64,000 bases of DNA, from contig NZ_PTRA01000001.1 in assembly GCF_002943425.1 (NCBI RefSeq), positions 1,240,001 through 1,304,000 on the forward strand, in the 5' to 3' direction. The notes below the pieces were generated by a model. That model saw nothing but the letters and a program-made list of their open reading frames with translations, was not told where the DNA came from and did not search any database. The translations under genes were made by a program, and so were the position numbers. The stretch comes from Siphonobacter curvatus. Its GTDB lineage: Bacteria; Bacteroidota; Bacteroidia; Cytophagales; Spirosomataceae. Below, one piece after another: positions 50,346 to 57,811 of the stretch; the first letter of the stretch is position 1; every line of letters begins with the position of its first letter.

Positions 50346-50963
50346 ATGGGAAAAACAGATCCCCGCGTCGATCTGTACCTGGATAATGCGGCCGATTTTG
50401 CCCAGCCGATTCTGGGCCATTTACGGGAACTGATTCATACGGTTTGTCCCGACATTCAGGAAACGATTAAGTGGGGTACGCCCCATTTTGGCTACGCCAA
50501 CGGTAACCTGTGCCTGATGGCCGCTTTTAAAAATCACGCTTCCTTTGGCTTTTGGCTGGGAGCGAAGATGGAAGACCCCGACGGAATTCTTACAATAAGC
50601 GGTGAGCAAACCGGCATGGGGCAGTTGGGAAAACTGCGGTCGTTATCGGATCTGCCTTCCGACGAAGTGCTGACCCGCTATCTCAAGCAGGCGATGCAAC
50701 TGGCCGAGCAAGGCGTTCGGCCTACGCCGAAGCGAGAGCAACAGCCTGTTACTATTCCCGACTATTTTCAGGCGGAACTACAAAAAAATGAAGCGGCTCA
50801 TCGGCAGTTTCAAAACTTTTCCCGGGCCTGCCAGCGGGAGTACGTACAGTGGCTGGAAGAAGCGAAAACGGAAAGCACGCGTACAAAACGCATGGATCAG
50901 GCTCTGGAATGGATCGCCGAAGGAAAAGTACGAAACTGGAAATACGTCAGGAAATCAAAATAG
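50346..50963 (+). CDS. YdeI/OmdA-like, DUF1801-containing protein
   Basis: 205 residues from ATG 50346. The N-terminal DUF1801 (YdhG-like) domain shows VCPDIQETIKWGTPHFGYANGNLCLMAAFKNHASFGFW. The C-terminal helical part is the YdeI/OmpD-associated region, with FSRACQREYVQWLEEAKTESTRTKRMDQALEWIAEGKVRNWKY. Cytoplasmic. Relatives have been linked to antimicrobial peptide resistance; no firm biochemical role. Confidence 0.85.
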   Translation: MGKTDPRVDLYLDNAADFAQPILGHLRELIHTVCPDIQETIKWGTPHFGYANGNLCLMAAFKNHASFGFWLGAKMEDPDGILTISGEQTGMGQLGKLRSLSDLPSDEVLTRYLKQAMQLAEQGVRPTPKREQQPVTIPDYFQAELQKNEAAHRQFQNFSRACQREYVQWLEEAKTESTRTKRMDQALEWIAEGKVRNWKYVRKSK

Positions 50964-51022
50964 GGGAATCTGCCAATGAATTCCTTTCATCACTCAAGAA
51001 TACGCTAAACCTGAATTAACGA

Positions 51023-52240
51023 ATGCTTCGTCGCTTTTTTCTCCGTCAGTTAGGCGGAGCAAGCTTACTCAGTACGGTGTCTCCGCTGGAAACGCTGGCC
51101 GCCCCAAGCTCCGACCGGGCGTACTGGATCAGTATCCTGGAAAAACTATCGGAACCTCTGTTGACGGCTCTGGCCGAAGACCAGCTCAAAGTCCGGATGC
51201 CCGTGGAATCGAGGCGGGGTCAGGAAGCGGACCGTCGTAAGTACTCGTACCTGGAGGCCCTGGGTCGATTACTAGCGGGCATTGGCCCCTGGTTGGCTCT
51301 GGATACGGACGACGAAAAAACGATTCGGCAACGGTACTTCCAGCTGGCTCAGCGAGGGATTCAAAACGCGGTTAACCCCCAGGCCAAAGATTACATGAAT
51401 TACAGTGAAGGCGGCCAGCCACTGGTTGACGCGGCTTTTCTGGCTCAGGGTTTACTGCGTTGCCCGAAGTTATACCAATCGTTACAGCCTGCGGTGCAGC
51501 AACAGCTTCTAGTGGCGTTTCGAAAGACACGGAACATTCGTCCCGGCTTCAGTAACTGGCTCTTGTTCAGTGCCATGATTGAAGTGTTTTTTGCCAGTAT
51601 CGGCGAAGAGTATGATAAAATGCGACTGGACTACGCTTTACGTCAGCACGAACAGTGGTACAAGGGCGACGGTATCTTTGGCGATGGTCCGGATTTTCAC
51701 TGGGACTACTACAACAGTTACGTCATCCAGCCCTTCATGGTGGATATCTTACGATTCCTGCCCGATAAAAGTTACGATTTCTTGCGAACCCGGATGGATA
51801 AAATTGCTCCCCGGTACGCAGCCATTCAGGAACGATTGATCGCTTCGGATGGAAGTTTTCCGGTCATTGGCCGATCCATTTGTTACCGGGCCGGGGCTTT
51901 TCATCACCTGGCGAATACGGCTTTTCTACGGCAATTACCGTCCGAGATTGCTCCCGCTCAGGTGCGGAGTGCTCTAACGGCAGTATTGCACAAAACCCTC
52001 GACAGTCCTAAAAATTATGATTCGAAAGGCTGGCTTTACATTGGTCTGAATGGGCATCAGCCCGATCTCGGCGAAAGCTATATTTCGACGGGAAGTTTAT
52101 TTCTGACGGCCATGGCCTTACTTCCGCTGGGACTCCCCGCTACGGATGCCTTCTGGGCGAATCCAGCTACGGACTGGACCAGCCGCCGCATCTGGGAAAA
52201 AGGTGAAAACCTACCGACGGATCACGCCGTGAAAGCTTAA
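51023..52240 (+). CDS. DUF2264 family protein, exported
   Basis: 405 residues with N-terminus MLRRFFLRQLGGASLLSTVSP, which looks like an export signal. The body is an alpha/alpha-toroid-like helical protein with DUF2264 phrases YSYLEALGRLLAGIGPWLAL, NYSEGGQPLVDAAFLAQGLLR, NWLLFSAMIEVFF, YKGDGIFGDGPDFHWDYYNSYVI and DGSFPVIGRSICYRAGAFHHLA. Family members accompany polysaccharide-degradation loci and resemble unsaturated-glucuronyl hydrolase-type folds; activity not established. Likely works on periplasmic oligosaccharides. Confidence 0.85.
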   Translation: MLRRFFLRQLGGASLLSTVSPLETLAAPSSDRAYWISILEKLSEPLLTALAEDQLKVRMPVESRRGQEADRRKYSYLEALGRLLAGIGPWLALDTDDEKTIRQRYFQLAQRGIQNAVNPQAKDYMNYSEGGQPLVDAAFLAQGLLRCPKLYQSLQPAVQQQLLVAFRKTRNIRPGFSNWLLFSAMIEVFFASIGEEYDKMRLDYALRQHEQWYKGDGIFGDGPDFHWDYYNSYVIQPFMVDILRFLPDKSYDFLRTRMDKIAPRYAAIQERLIASDGSFPVIGRSICYRAGAFHHLANTAFLRQLPSEIAPAQVRSALTAVLHKTLDSPKNYDSKGWLYIGLNGHQPDLGESYISTGSLFLTAMALLPLGLPATDAFWANPATDWTSRRIWEKGENLPTDHAVKA

Positions 52241-52266
52241 AATACGGAGCACGTTCTGCCGAAAAG

Positions 52267-52320
52267 AACCCTGGAAGGGTTCAATTTGAATAGCCCTAGG
52301 TGCAACCCAGGGCTATTCAA
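52267..52320 (+). repeat. Dispersed hairpin repeat, family 1, copy c
   Basis: AACCCTGGAAGGGTTCAATTT then GAATAGCCCT...AGGGCTATTC, the same two-hairpin design as the copies near 16.6 kb. Confidence 0.75.
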
Positions 52321-52367
52321 ACCCAGCTGGCTCAGCTTTTTATCGTACCATCGAAAACGAGCCAACC

Positions 52368-53030
52368 ATGAAACGTGCCTTCGATCTAACGGAAATGCTG
52401 CAACGCATTGAAAAAGCCATTGCCCGGTACCCCAAAGCAGCCATGTTTGAACTGGCCGAGCGCGGCTATAATACGCTGTTTGAACAACTTATTTCCTGCA
52501 TCATCTCGATTCGGACCCTCGACGAAACGACGATTCCGCTTTCCCTGAAACTCTTTGAGCGAGCCCGTACGCCACAGCAATTGCTGAACATTCCGATGGA
52601 AGAACTGGCGAATATGCTGGAAGGAAGTCAGTATCCCGGACAAAAAGCCGAGACGATGCGAGCCATCGCCCAAACGGCCATCAGCCAGTACGGCGGCCAG
52701 CTACCCGCTAATTTCGACCAGCTAACGGCCCTCAAGGGTGTAGGTCCGAAGTGTGCGAACCTGGCGTTGGGCGTAGCCACGGGCGTGCCCGCCATCAGCG
52801 TGGATGTACACGTCCATCGGGTCGTGAACCGCTGGGGATTTGTGAAAACCACCACGCCCGAAAAAACGCTGAAAGTACTGGAAAACAAAGTCCCCGTATC
52901 CCAATGGATTGACATCAACCGCTTACTAATGCCCTTTGGAAAACACGTTTGTACCGGAACGCTGCCCCGCTGTTCGACCTGTCCCGTCCTGGAGTTTTGT
53001 GAACAGGTGGATGTGACGAAACATCGGTAA
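52368..53030 (+). CDS. nth: Endonuclease III (HhH-GPD DNA glycosylase)
   Basis: Base-excision-repair glycosylase/AP lyase for oxidised pyrimidines. 220 residues: LFEQLISCIISIRTLDETTI, helix-hairpin-helix LTALKGVGPKCANLALGVA with catalytic Lys, VDVHVHRVVNRWGF with catalytic Asp, and the iron-sulfur loop CTGTLPRCSTCPVLEFC (C-x6-C-x2-C-x5-C). Two classical positions deviate slightly: IISIRT where the usual form is LSAQTTD-like, so this may belong to the variant endonuclease III-like group common in Bacteroidota. Confidence 0.92.
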   Translation: MKRAFDLTEMLQRIEKAIARYPKAAMFELAERGYNTLFEQLISCIISIRTLDETTIPLSLKLFERARTPQQLLNIPMEELANMLEGSQYPGQKAETMRAIAQTAISQYGGQLPANFDQLTALKGVGPKCANLALGVATGVPAISVDVHVHRVVNRWGFVKTTTPEKTLKVLENKVPVSQWIDINRLLMPFGKHVCTGTLPRCSTCPVLEFCEQVDVTKHR

Positions 53031-53164
53031 AGTCGGTCGTTTGCTCCGGCAGAAGTCTTTTCTTTGTATTCTTTGATGAGCGAATGGGTATAAGGCTCCG
53101 GTTTTACTCTTCCTCTGCAGAGGCCCTCTCATGCTGGCTTGTGTGTGACCATTAAACGAATCCA

Positions 53165-55402
53165 ATGAAAAAATTGCTGATACTCGCCTGCTTCTTGGTA
53201 AGCGGGATGACGTACGCCCAAACGAATCCTTATCCGCTGATTCCCTATCCGGCTTCGCTGCAACCCAGCACCGGATTTTTTGAAGTGAATGCTTCCACGA
53301 GTCTGGTCGTTCCAGCCGATGCCTCGCTGCAATCGCAGGTAAATCAATTGAAATCGCTGCTAGGCATTACCCGTACCACGGCTGGCTCAGGCAATCGGGT
53401 CATCCTGGGGTACGATGCCTCTTTAGGTAATGAGGAGGCATACACGCTGGAAGTCAATGCTTCGAAGATCAAGTTGTTGGGCAAAACCAATACGGGAATC
53501 AACCGCGGAATACAATCGCTGCGTCAACTGGTGATGGCGGGTGCTGCGAAGAAAATTCCGGCGGTAACGATCAAAGACCAGCCCGCGTACGCCTGGCGGG
53601 GAATGCACCTGGATGTGTCGCGGCATTTTTTCACGCTGGAGTATCTGAAAAAATACGTCGATCAGTTAGCCTTCTACAAATTCAACAAGTTTCACCTGCA
53701 CCTGACCGATGACCAGGGCTGGCGGATTGAAATCAAAAAATACCCTTTACTGACCCAGGAAGGGGCCTGGCGTACGCTTAACAATCAGGATTCTACCTGT
53801 ATCGCCCGCTCGAAAGACAACCCGGATTTTGCCATCGACCCTCGTTTCCTGAAAATGAAAGACGGCAAACAGGTATACGGCGGGTTCTATACCCAGGAGC
53901 AAATCAAGGAACTGGTGGCTTACGCAGCGGAACGGTCCGTGGAAATCGTTCCCGAAATCGATATGCCCGGTCACATGATGGCGGCCATCCGGCAATATCC
54001 GTTCCTGAGCTGTACCTCCGATGCGGGGTGGGGGAAGACCTTCTCGACGCCGATTTGTCCCTGTAACGAGCAGACGTATCAGTTTGCCGAAGACGTATTC
54101 AACGAAATTTTCGCCCTTTTTCCCAGCAAATACGTCCATCTGGGAGCCGACGAAGTAGAGAAAACTACCTGGGCCAATTCCGAGGCCTGTAAGGCTCTGA
54201 TGCAGAAAGAAGGCATCAAAAACGTGGAAGAATTGCAGAGTTATTTTGTGCACCGGATGCAGAAGTTTTTCGCTTCGAAGGGCAAACAGCTCATCGGCTG
54301 GGACGAAATTCTGGAAGGGGGCATCGACGCTTCGGCCATCGTGATGTACTGGCGTTCGTGGGTGAAAAAAGCACCCTACCAAGCTGCCCAGAACGGAAAT
54401 GCTATTGTCATGACGCCCGTGAGTACACTTTACTTCGATAGCCCTCCGGGTATTCAGTCGGTATCGAACGTGTATAACTTGGAAGTGGTGCCCGAAGGCA
54501 TTACGCCCGAACAGGCGAAGTTGTTCATGGGTGCTCAGGCGAACCTCTGGACGGAATTCATTCCCAGCGAAAACCGGGCCGAGTACATGTACATGCCGCG
54601 GATGACGGCTCTATCGGAAGTGGTCTGGACGAACAAAAAGGATTTCGCTTCCTACGAGAAATGTCTGTTGCAGCATTATCCGATCATGGAGAAACACAAC
54701 ATTCATTACCGCTTACCCGACCTGACGGGCTTTACGGAGGAAAATGTGTTTGTCGATAAAGCGACGTTATCCATCAAAAAACCGTTGGAAAGCTATACGC
54801 TTCGGTACACAACGGACGGCTCGCTGCCCCAGAAAACCTCGCCTGAGCTGGGCAAAGGACTGACGATCACCAAACCGCAAACGATCAAAGTAGCGGCCTT
54901 TACGTCTACAGGCTTACGCGGGGATATCTATACGCTGAAGTACCAGCAACAGGCGTACGCCAAGCCCGTTTCGGCTAGTGGGAAGAAACCTGGTTTGACG
55001 GGTAGCCTGTACAAGAAATTTTTCAAGATGACTACGCTGATGAAGCAGGAGAAAGCCGATAGCACCTTTACGGTATCGAATGTAGTCGTGCCCAAGACAG
55101 TCACAGCTCCCAGCTTCGGTATTCAGTTCCGGGGACTCATTAACGTACCCGAAACGGGCGTGTATAGTTTCTTCTATACTTGTGATGATGGAGGGATTCT
55201 CCGTATCGCCGACCGTATGGTTGTAGATAACGATGGGAACCATTTCCCCATCGAAAAAAGTGGACAAGTGGCTTTACAAAAGGGTGCTCATCCCTTTGAA
55301 GCCGATTTTATTGAAGGCGGCGGTGGCTTCACGCTTACATTGAAATACAGCCTGAACGGTTCGGACCCGAAGGAGGTACCAGATAGCTGGTTTATGCGAT
55401 AG
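53165..55402 (+). CDS. Beta-N-acetylhexosaminidase (GH20) with C-terminal PA14-like domain
   Basis: Exported 745-residue enzyme (signal MKKLLILACFLVSGMTYAQ). GH20b N-domain to about 140. The TIM barrel starts at YAWRGMHLDVSRHFFTLEYLKKYVDQLAFYKFNKFHLHLTDDQGWRIEIKKYP and has the catalytic Asp-Glu pair in HLGADEVEKTTW near residue 325. A chitobiase-type C-terminal sheet domain follows (YTLRYTTDGSLP). The last 130 residues (FRGLINVPETGVYSFFYTCDDGGILRIADRMVVDN) look like a PA14 carbohydrate-binding domain. Releases terminal GlcNAc/GalNAc from glycans. Single-gene unit with strong terminator. Confidence 0.93.
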   Translation: MKKLLILACFLVSGMTYAQTNPYPLIPYPASLQPSTGFFEVNASTSLVVPADASLQSQVNQLKSLLGITRTTAGSGNRVILGYDASLGNEEAYTLEVNASKIKLLGKTNTGINRGIQSLRQLVMAGAAKKIPAVTIKDQPAYAWRGMHLDVSRHFFTLEYLKKYVDQLAFYKFNKFHLHLTDDQGWRIEIKKYPLLTQEGAWRTLNNQDSTCIARSKDNPDFAIDPRFLKMKDGKQVYGGFYTQEQIKELVAYAAERSVEIVPEIDMPGHMMAAIRQYPFLSCTSDAGWGKTFSTPICPCNEQTYQFAEDVFNEIFALFPSKYVHLGADEVEKTTWANSEACKALMQKEGIKNVEELQSYFVHRMQKFFASKGKQLIGWDEILEGGIDASAIVMYWRSWVKKAPYQAAQNGNAIVMTPVSTLYFDSPPGIQSVSNVYNLEVVPEGITPEQAKLFMGAQANLWTEFIPSENRAEYMYMPRMTALSEVVWTNKKDFASYEKCLLQHYPIMEKHNIHYRLPDLTGFTEENVFVDKATLSIKKPLESYTLRYTTDGSLPQKTSPELGKGLTITKPQTIKVAAFTSTGLRGDIYTLKYQQQAYAKPVSASGKKPGLTGSLYKKFFKMTTLMKQEKADSTFTVSNVVVPKTVTAPSFGIQFRGLINVPETGVYSFFYTCDDGGILRIADRMVVDNDGNHFPIEKSGQVALQKGAHPFEADFIEGGGGFTLTLKYSLNGSDPKEVPDSWFMR

Positions 55403-55421
55403 ATGAATAGAAGAACTTGAG

Positions 55422-55460
55422 GAAACCCCCGCAGTGCAGACTGCGGGGGTTTCTTTTTTT
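55422..55460 (+). terminator. Terminator of the GH20 gene
   Basis: GAAACCCCCGCAGT-GCAG-ACTGCGGGGGTTTC, a 14-bp stem, followed by TTTTTTT. Confidence 0.95.
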
Positions 55461-55489
55461 ATCAAAACTGGCCATCAGTGAATGCATTT

Positions 55490-55585
55490 TGGGGGTTGGG
55501 TTTTAACTCAACCCTAGGATGAATCTATGGCTCTTATCTGTTGGTCTCGAGATTACCTTGTAAGGACGGATTCCAATCCATACTC
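55490..55585. repeat. Dispersed hairpin repeat, family 2, copy B
   Basis: GGGTTG...CAACCC (55493-55514), then a degraded CTATGGCTCTT segment, then GGACGGATTCCAATCC (55564-55579). Same order of elements as copy A, more decayed. Lies immediately before the metallopeptidase lipoprotein gene. Confidence 0.6.
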
Positions 55586-55641
55586 TAATTGGTATAGATT
55601 TTTATAGGTATAAATACTTAAAAATTTATATATTTTTACCT

Positions 55642-56637
55642 ATGGAAAATAATTCTTCTTTACGCGTTCGTAAACGCCAGCTTCTGCTCTGCACTGGCTT
55701 GTTAGGGATAAGCCTATGTATCTCATCTTGTCATAAGCCTGATATAGAACTAGTAGAGCAACCTGTTTTCGAAACAGATACGACAGGTGACCATATCGGC
55801 GTAAGAACTTTTATTACTTACAACATCTACAAGGATCAATTGTACCCTTATACTACGTATTCTATTAAGCCAGAAATCTTGGCAACTATTAAGGATAAGA
55901 ACGTAGTAACTGCAGAGTTGAATTTGTGGAATTCAAGGCAAAAGGATAAACAGAGTCACGAGAAAATATTCCGACTTTTCAGCGACTTAATTCCAGAAAT
56001 GTACCGAAAAGACATTAAGTATTTTTCGGTAAGTGTCCCTTCACCAACTTATGCAACTATGAGTACGTTAAAAAACAATTCGTTGGAAAGCTTTAACCTA
56101 GAAGTGAACGCAGAATTATTAACGTATCTAGATTCCATTCCTGCGTTCAAGGCACCGGAGTATCGGCATAATACACTGGGATACAGCTATCCTATCTATC
56201 TACTCATTCATGAATTTGGGCATTATGTAACGTCTAACAAAGAGCAAAGCTATTTGAAATACCTGCCCAATTCTAATACGTATAACGCTGCACCCAAACC
56301 GGGTTCAATTCAGGATAGCCTGGATGTAATGTATTGGAATCGGTATTTGAAGGATCAGGCTGGGGTGGATTGTTGGGCCAAACACGGAAATACCTATTAT
56401 TTTTGCGAACCTGCCAATGAATTTGTCACCGGATATGCCTCTAGTTCGCTAGGCGAAGACGCAGCCGAAACCTTCGCTCACTTTGTACTCTTGGACGAAA
56501 AGCCTACCGCAACCACAGCGGTGAACCGTAAACTATTATTGTTCTACCAGAATCCCAGAATGGTAGCTATTCGGCAGAGTATTCGTGAGAATCTGAAGAA
56601 ATTGGGGATTGTTCCCAGAAGTCCTACTATGCGTTAG
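55642..56637 (+). CDS. Putative zinc metallopeptidase lipoprotein (HEFGH)
   Basis: 331 residues. The N-terminus has a short basic stretch, then a lipoprotein signal ending LCISSC with lipidation Cys near residue 30, so the mature protein is membrane-anchored outside the cytoplasm. The zinc motif IHEFGHYVTS lies near residue 190. GEDAAETFAHFVLLDEKP (near 275) offers a third ligand (Glu). The two cysteines in VDCWAKHGNTYYFCEPANEF may form a disulfide. It resembles the zinc metallohydrolase lipoproteins of Bacteroidota nutrient-uptake loci, but no SusC/D gene is adjacent. The region is visibly richer in A+T than its neighbours and lies between two copies of repeat family 2. Confidence 0.7.
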   Translation: MENNSSLRVRKRQLLLCTGLLGISLCISSCHKPDIELVEQPVFETDTTGDHIGVRTFITYNIYKDQLYPYTTYSIKPEILATIKDKNVVTAELNLWNSRQKDKQSHEKIFRLFSDLIPEMYRKDIKYFSVSVPSPTYATMSTLKNNSLESFNLEVNAELLTYLDSIPAFKAPEYRHNTLGYSYPIYLLIHEFGHYVTSNKEQSYLKYLPNSNTYNAAPKPGSIQDSLDVMYWNRYLKDQAGVDCWAKHGNTYYFCEPANEFVTGYASSSLGEDAAETFAHFVLLDEKPTATTAVNRKLLLFYQNPRMVAIRQSIRENLKKLGIVPRSPTMR

Positions 56638-56762
56638 GTTCTGTTAATGATGAATGATTCGTTTACGGAGATCGTGCTTTGAAGGCGAGAAGGATTGCGT
56701 CTTTATCTGTGGAGAGCAACGGTCTTTCAGGGATTAGTTTAAATGTTAACCTTAATAGATAG

Positions 56763-56854
56763 GTCGAGCCTATGTTCTCGGCTGTCGCTATTCTAGCTGG
56801 CAGCACAGAGCGATAGGCTCGATTATCTTATAAGAACGCATTCCAATCCGTTCT
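56763..56854. repeat. Dispersed hairpin repeat, family 2, copy C
   Basis: GAGCCTAT (56765-56772) pairs with ATAGGCTC (56813-56820). About 12 nt later AGAACG...CGTTCT (56833-56854) encloses the ATTCCAAT core shared with copies A and B. Confidence 0.65.
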
Positions 56855-56858
56855 ACCC

Positions 56859-57170
56859 TCAGGCTAAGCCCTCCAACTGCTTAAACACCGGAATTAGAAG
56901 CTGACCTTTCTCCGTCAGATAATATTCGATATGCAGGGGTTTTTCTTGGATCGTGATCTTCTCCAAAATCCCTTCTTCTTCCAGTTCCCGCAAGGCTACC
57001 GCCAGCGATTGTTTGTTTGTATCCGGTATTTGTCGTAGTAGCGAATTAAACCGTAACGGAGCATCTACCGCCAGACGAAAGATGTCAGCCTTCCATTTTC
57101 CTGACAACAATTTCAAAAGACCTTTTGCTGGGCAGGTCTCAGAAGCTTGGGGCTGTTCGCTAGTAGTCAT
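56859..57170 (-). CDS. HxlR-family transcriptional regulator
   Basis: 103 residues from ATG 57170 (ATG 57179 is an alternative that would leave a very short leader). Winged-helix of the HxlR/YodB type: CPAKGLLKLLSGKWKADIFRLA with the sensor-type Cys near the N-terminus, FNSLLRQIPDTNKQSLAVALRELEEEGILEKITI, then HIEYYLTEKGQLLIPVF. Relatives sense electrophiles or oxidants through this Cys. Divergent from the frameshifted redox-type gene at 57217, a likely target. Confidence 0.92.
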   Translation of the reverse strand: MTTSEQPQASETCPAKGLLKLLSGKWKADIFRLAVDAPLRFNSLLRQIPDTNKQSLAVALRELEEEGILEKITIQEKPLHIEYYLTEKGQLLIPVFKQLEGLA

Positions 57171-57194
57171 ACATTCCATCAATCAATTTCGAAA

Positions 57195-57202
57195 CAAAGA
57201 TA
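57195..57202 (-). promoter_or_regulatory. -7 box of the HxlR gene
   Basis: TATCTTTG on minus, exact TAnnTTTG, 25 nt before ATG 57170. Confidence 0.5.
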
Positions 57203-57216
57203 AAAGAATCAACTAC

Positions 57217-57526
57217 ATGGAACGGAAGAGCAGGAAGCCGCACGAAAAAAGTACTGACGAACTACGTAAGAATGAGAAGTTCTTGAAAATGGCGGTCGCT
57301 ATGACCGCAATCGCAGCAGGGCTGATGGTAACGATCGGAATCTATTCTAAGCGTTAAGAGCGAAAAATTCAACCCCATTGCTGCTGTTTCCGTATCCATG
57401 TTAACTCTTGTGCTGGTGAATGCGATGAACTTAAAAGCCATACAGGCGGAGAAAAAAAGCAGGGGATTATACGTAAACAGGCACGAAAGAGACTCCAGTC
57501 CTTGGCCCAGGCCAATGATCCACTAG
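57217..57526 (+). pseudogene. Frameshifted small two-helix membrane gene (redox-active disulfide protein 2-like)
   Basis: ATG 57217 opens 46 codons ending at TAA 57355-57357: a charged start (ERKSRKPHEKSTDELRKNEK) then one helix FLKMAVAMTAIAAGLMVTIGIY. Shifting by one base near 57345 keeps coding: SVKSEKFNPIAAVSVSMLTLVLVNAMNLKAIQAEKKSRGL, with a second helix, running to TAG at 57526. Joined, the protein matches the two-helix layout of small Bacteroidota proteins annotated redox-active disulfide protein 2 (ELLKNEKxLK...LKEIxxEIKSR). Either a real frameshift mutation or a sequencing error. The 285 nt after it, to 57811, show no gene. Confidence 0.6.
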
Positions 57527-57811
57527 GTAAGCAAATCGATTGAAGCAAACGTAAGCAAGGCTTTGGTTTACAGTTTATTATCCTTTACTCAGTGAATCAT
57601 CTTACCTTCTTTTACGGAAATCAAGGGAAATCGACTGATAAGATGCTACATAACCTCGAAAAAATGATATACATATCTCGGGTTTTTATAGCCTTATTTT
57701 GAGGTTGTAATGAAGTTCACCCTTCAATCTATCGCTTCATTCGTATTCGTCTTTCTTTAACGAAGAAGAAAACCTCGATTTATCCGTGATTCATCCGTTT
57801 TTTGGGTAACC

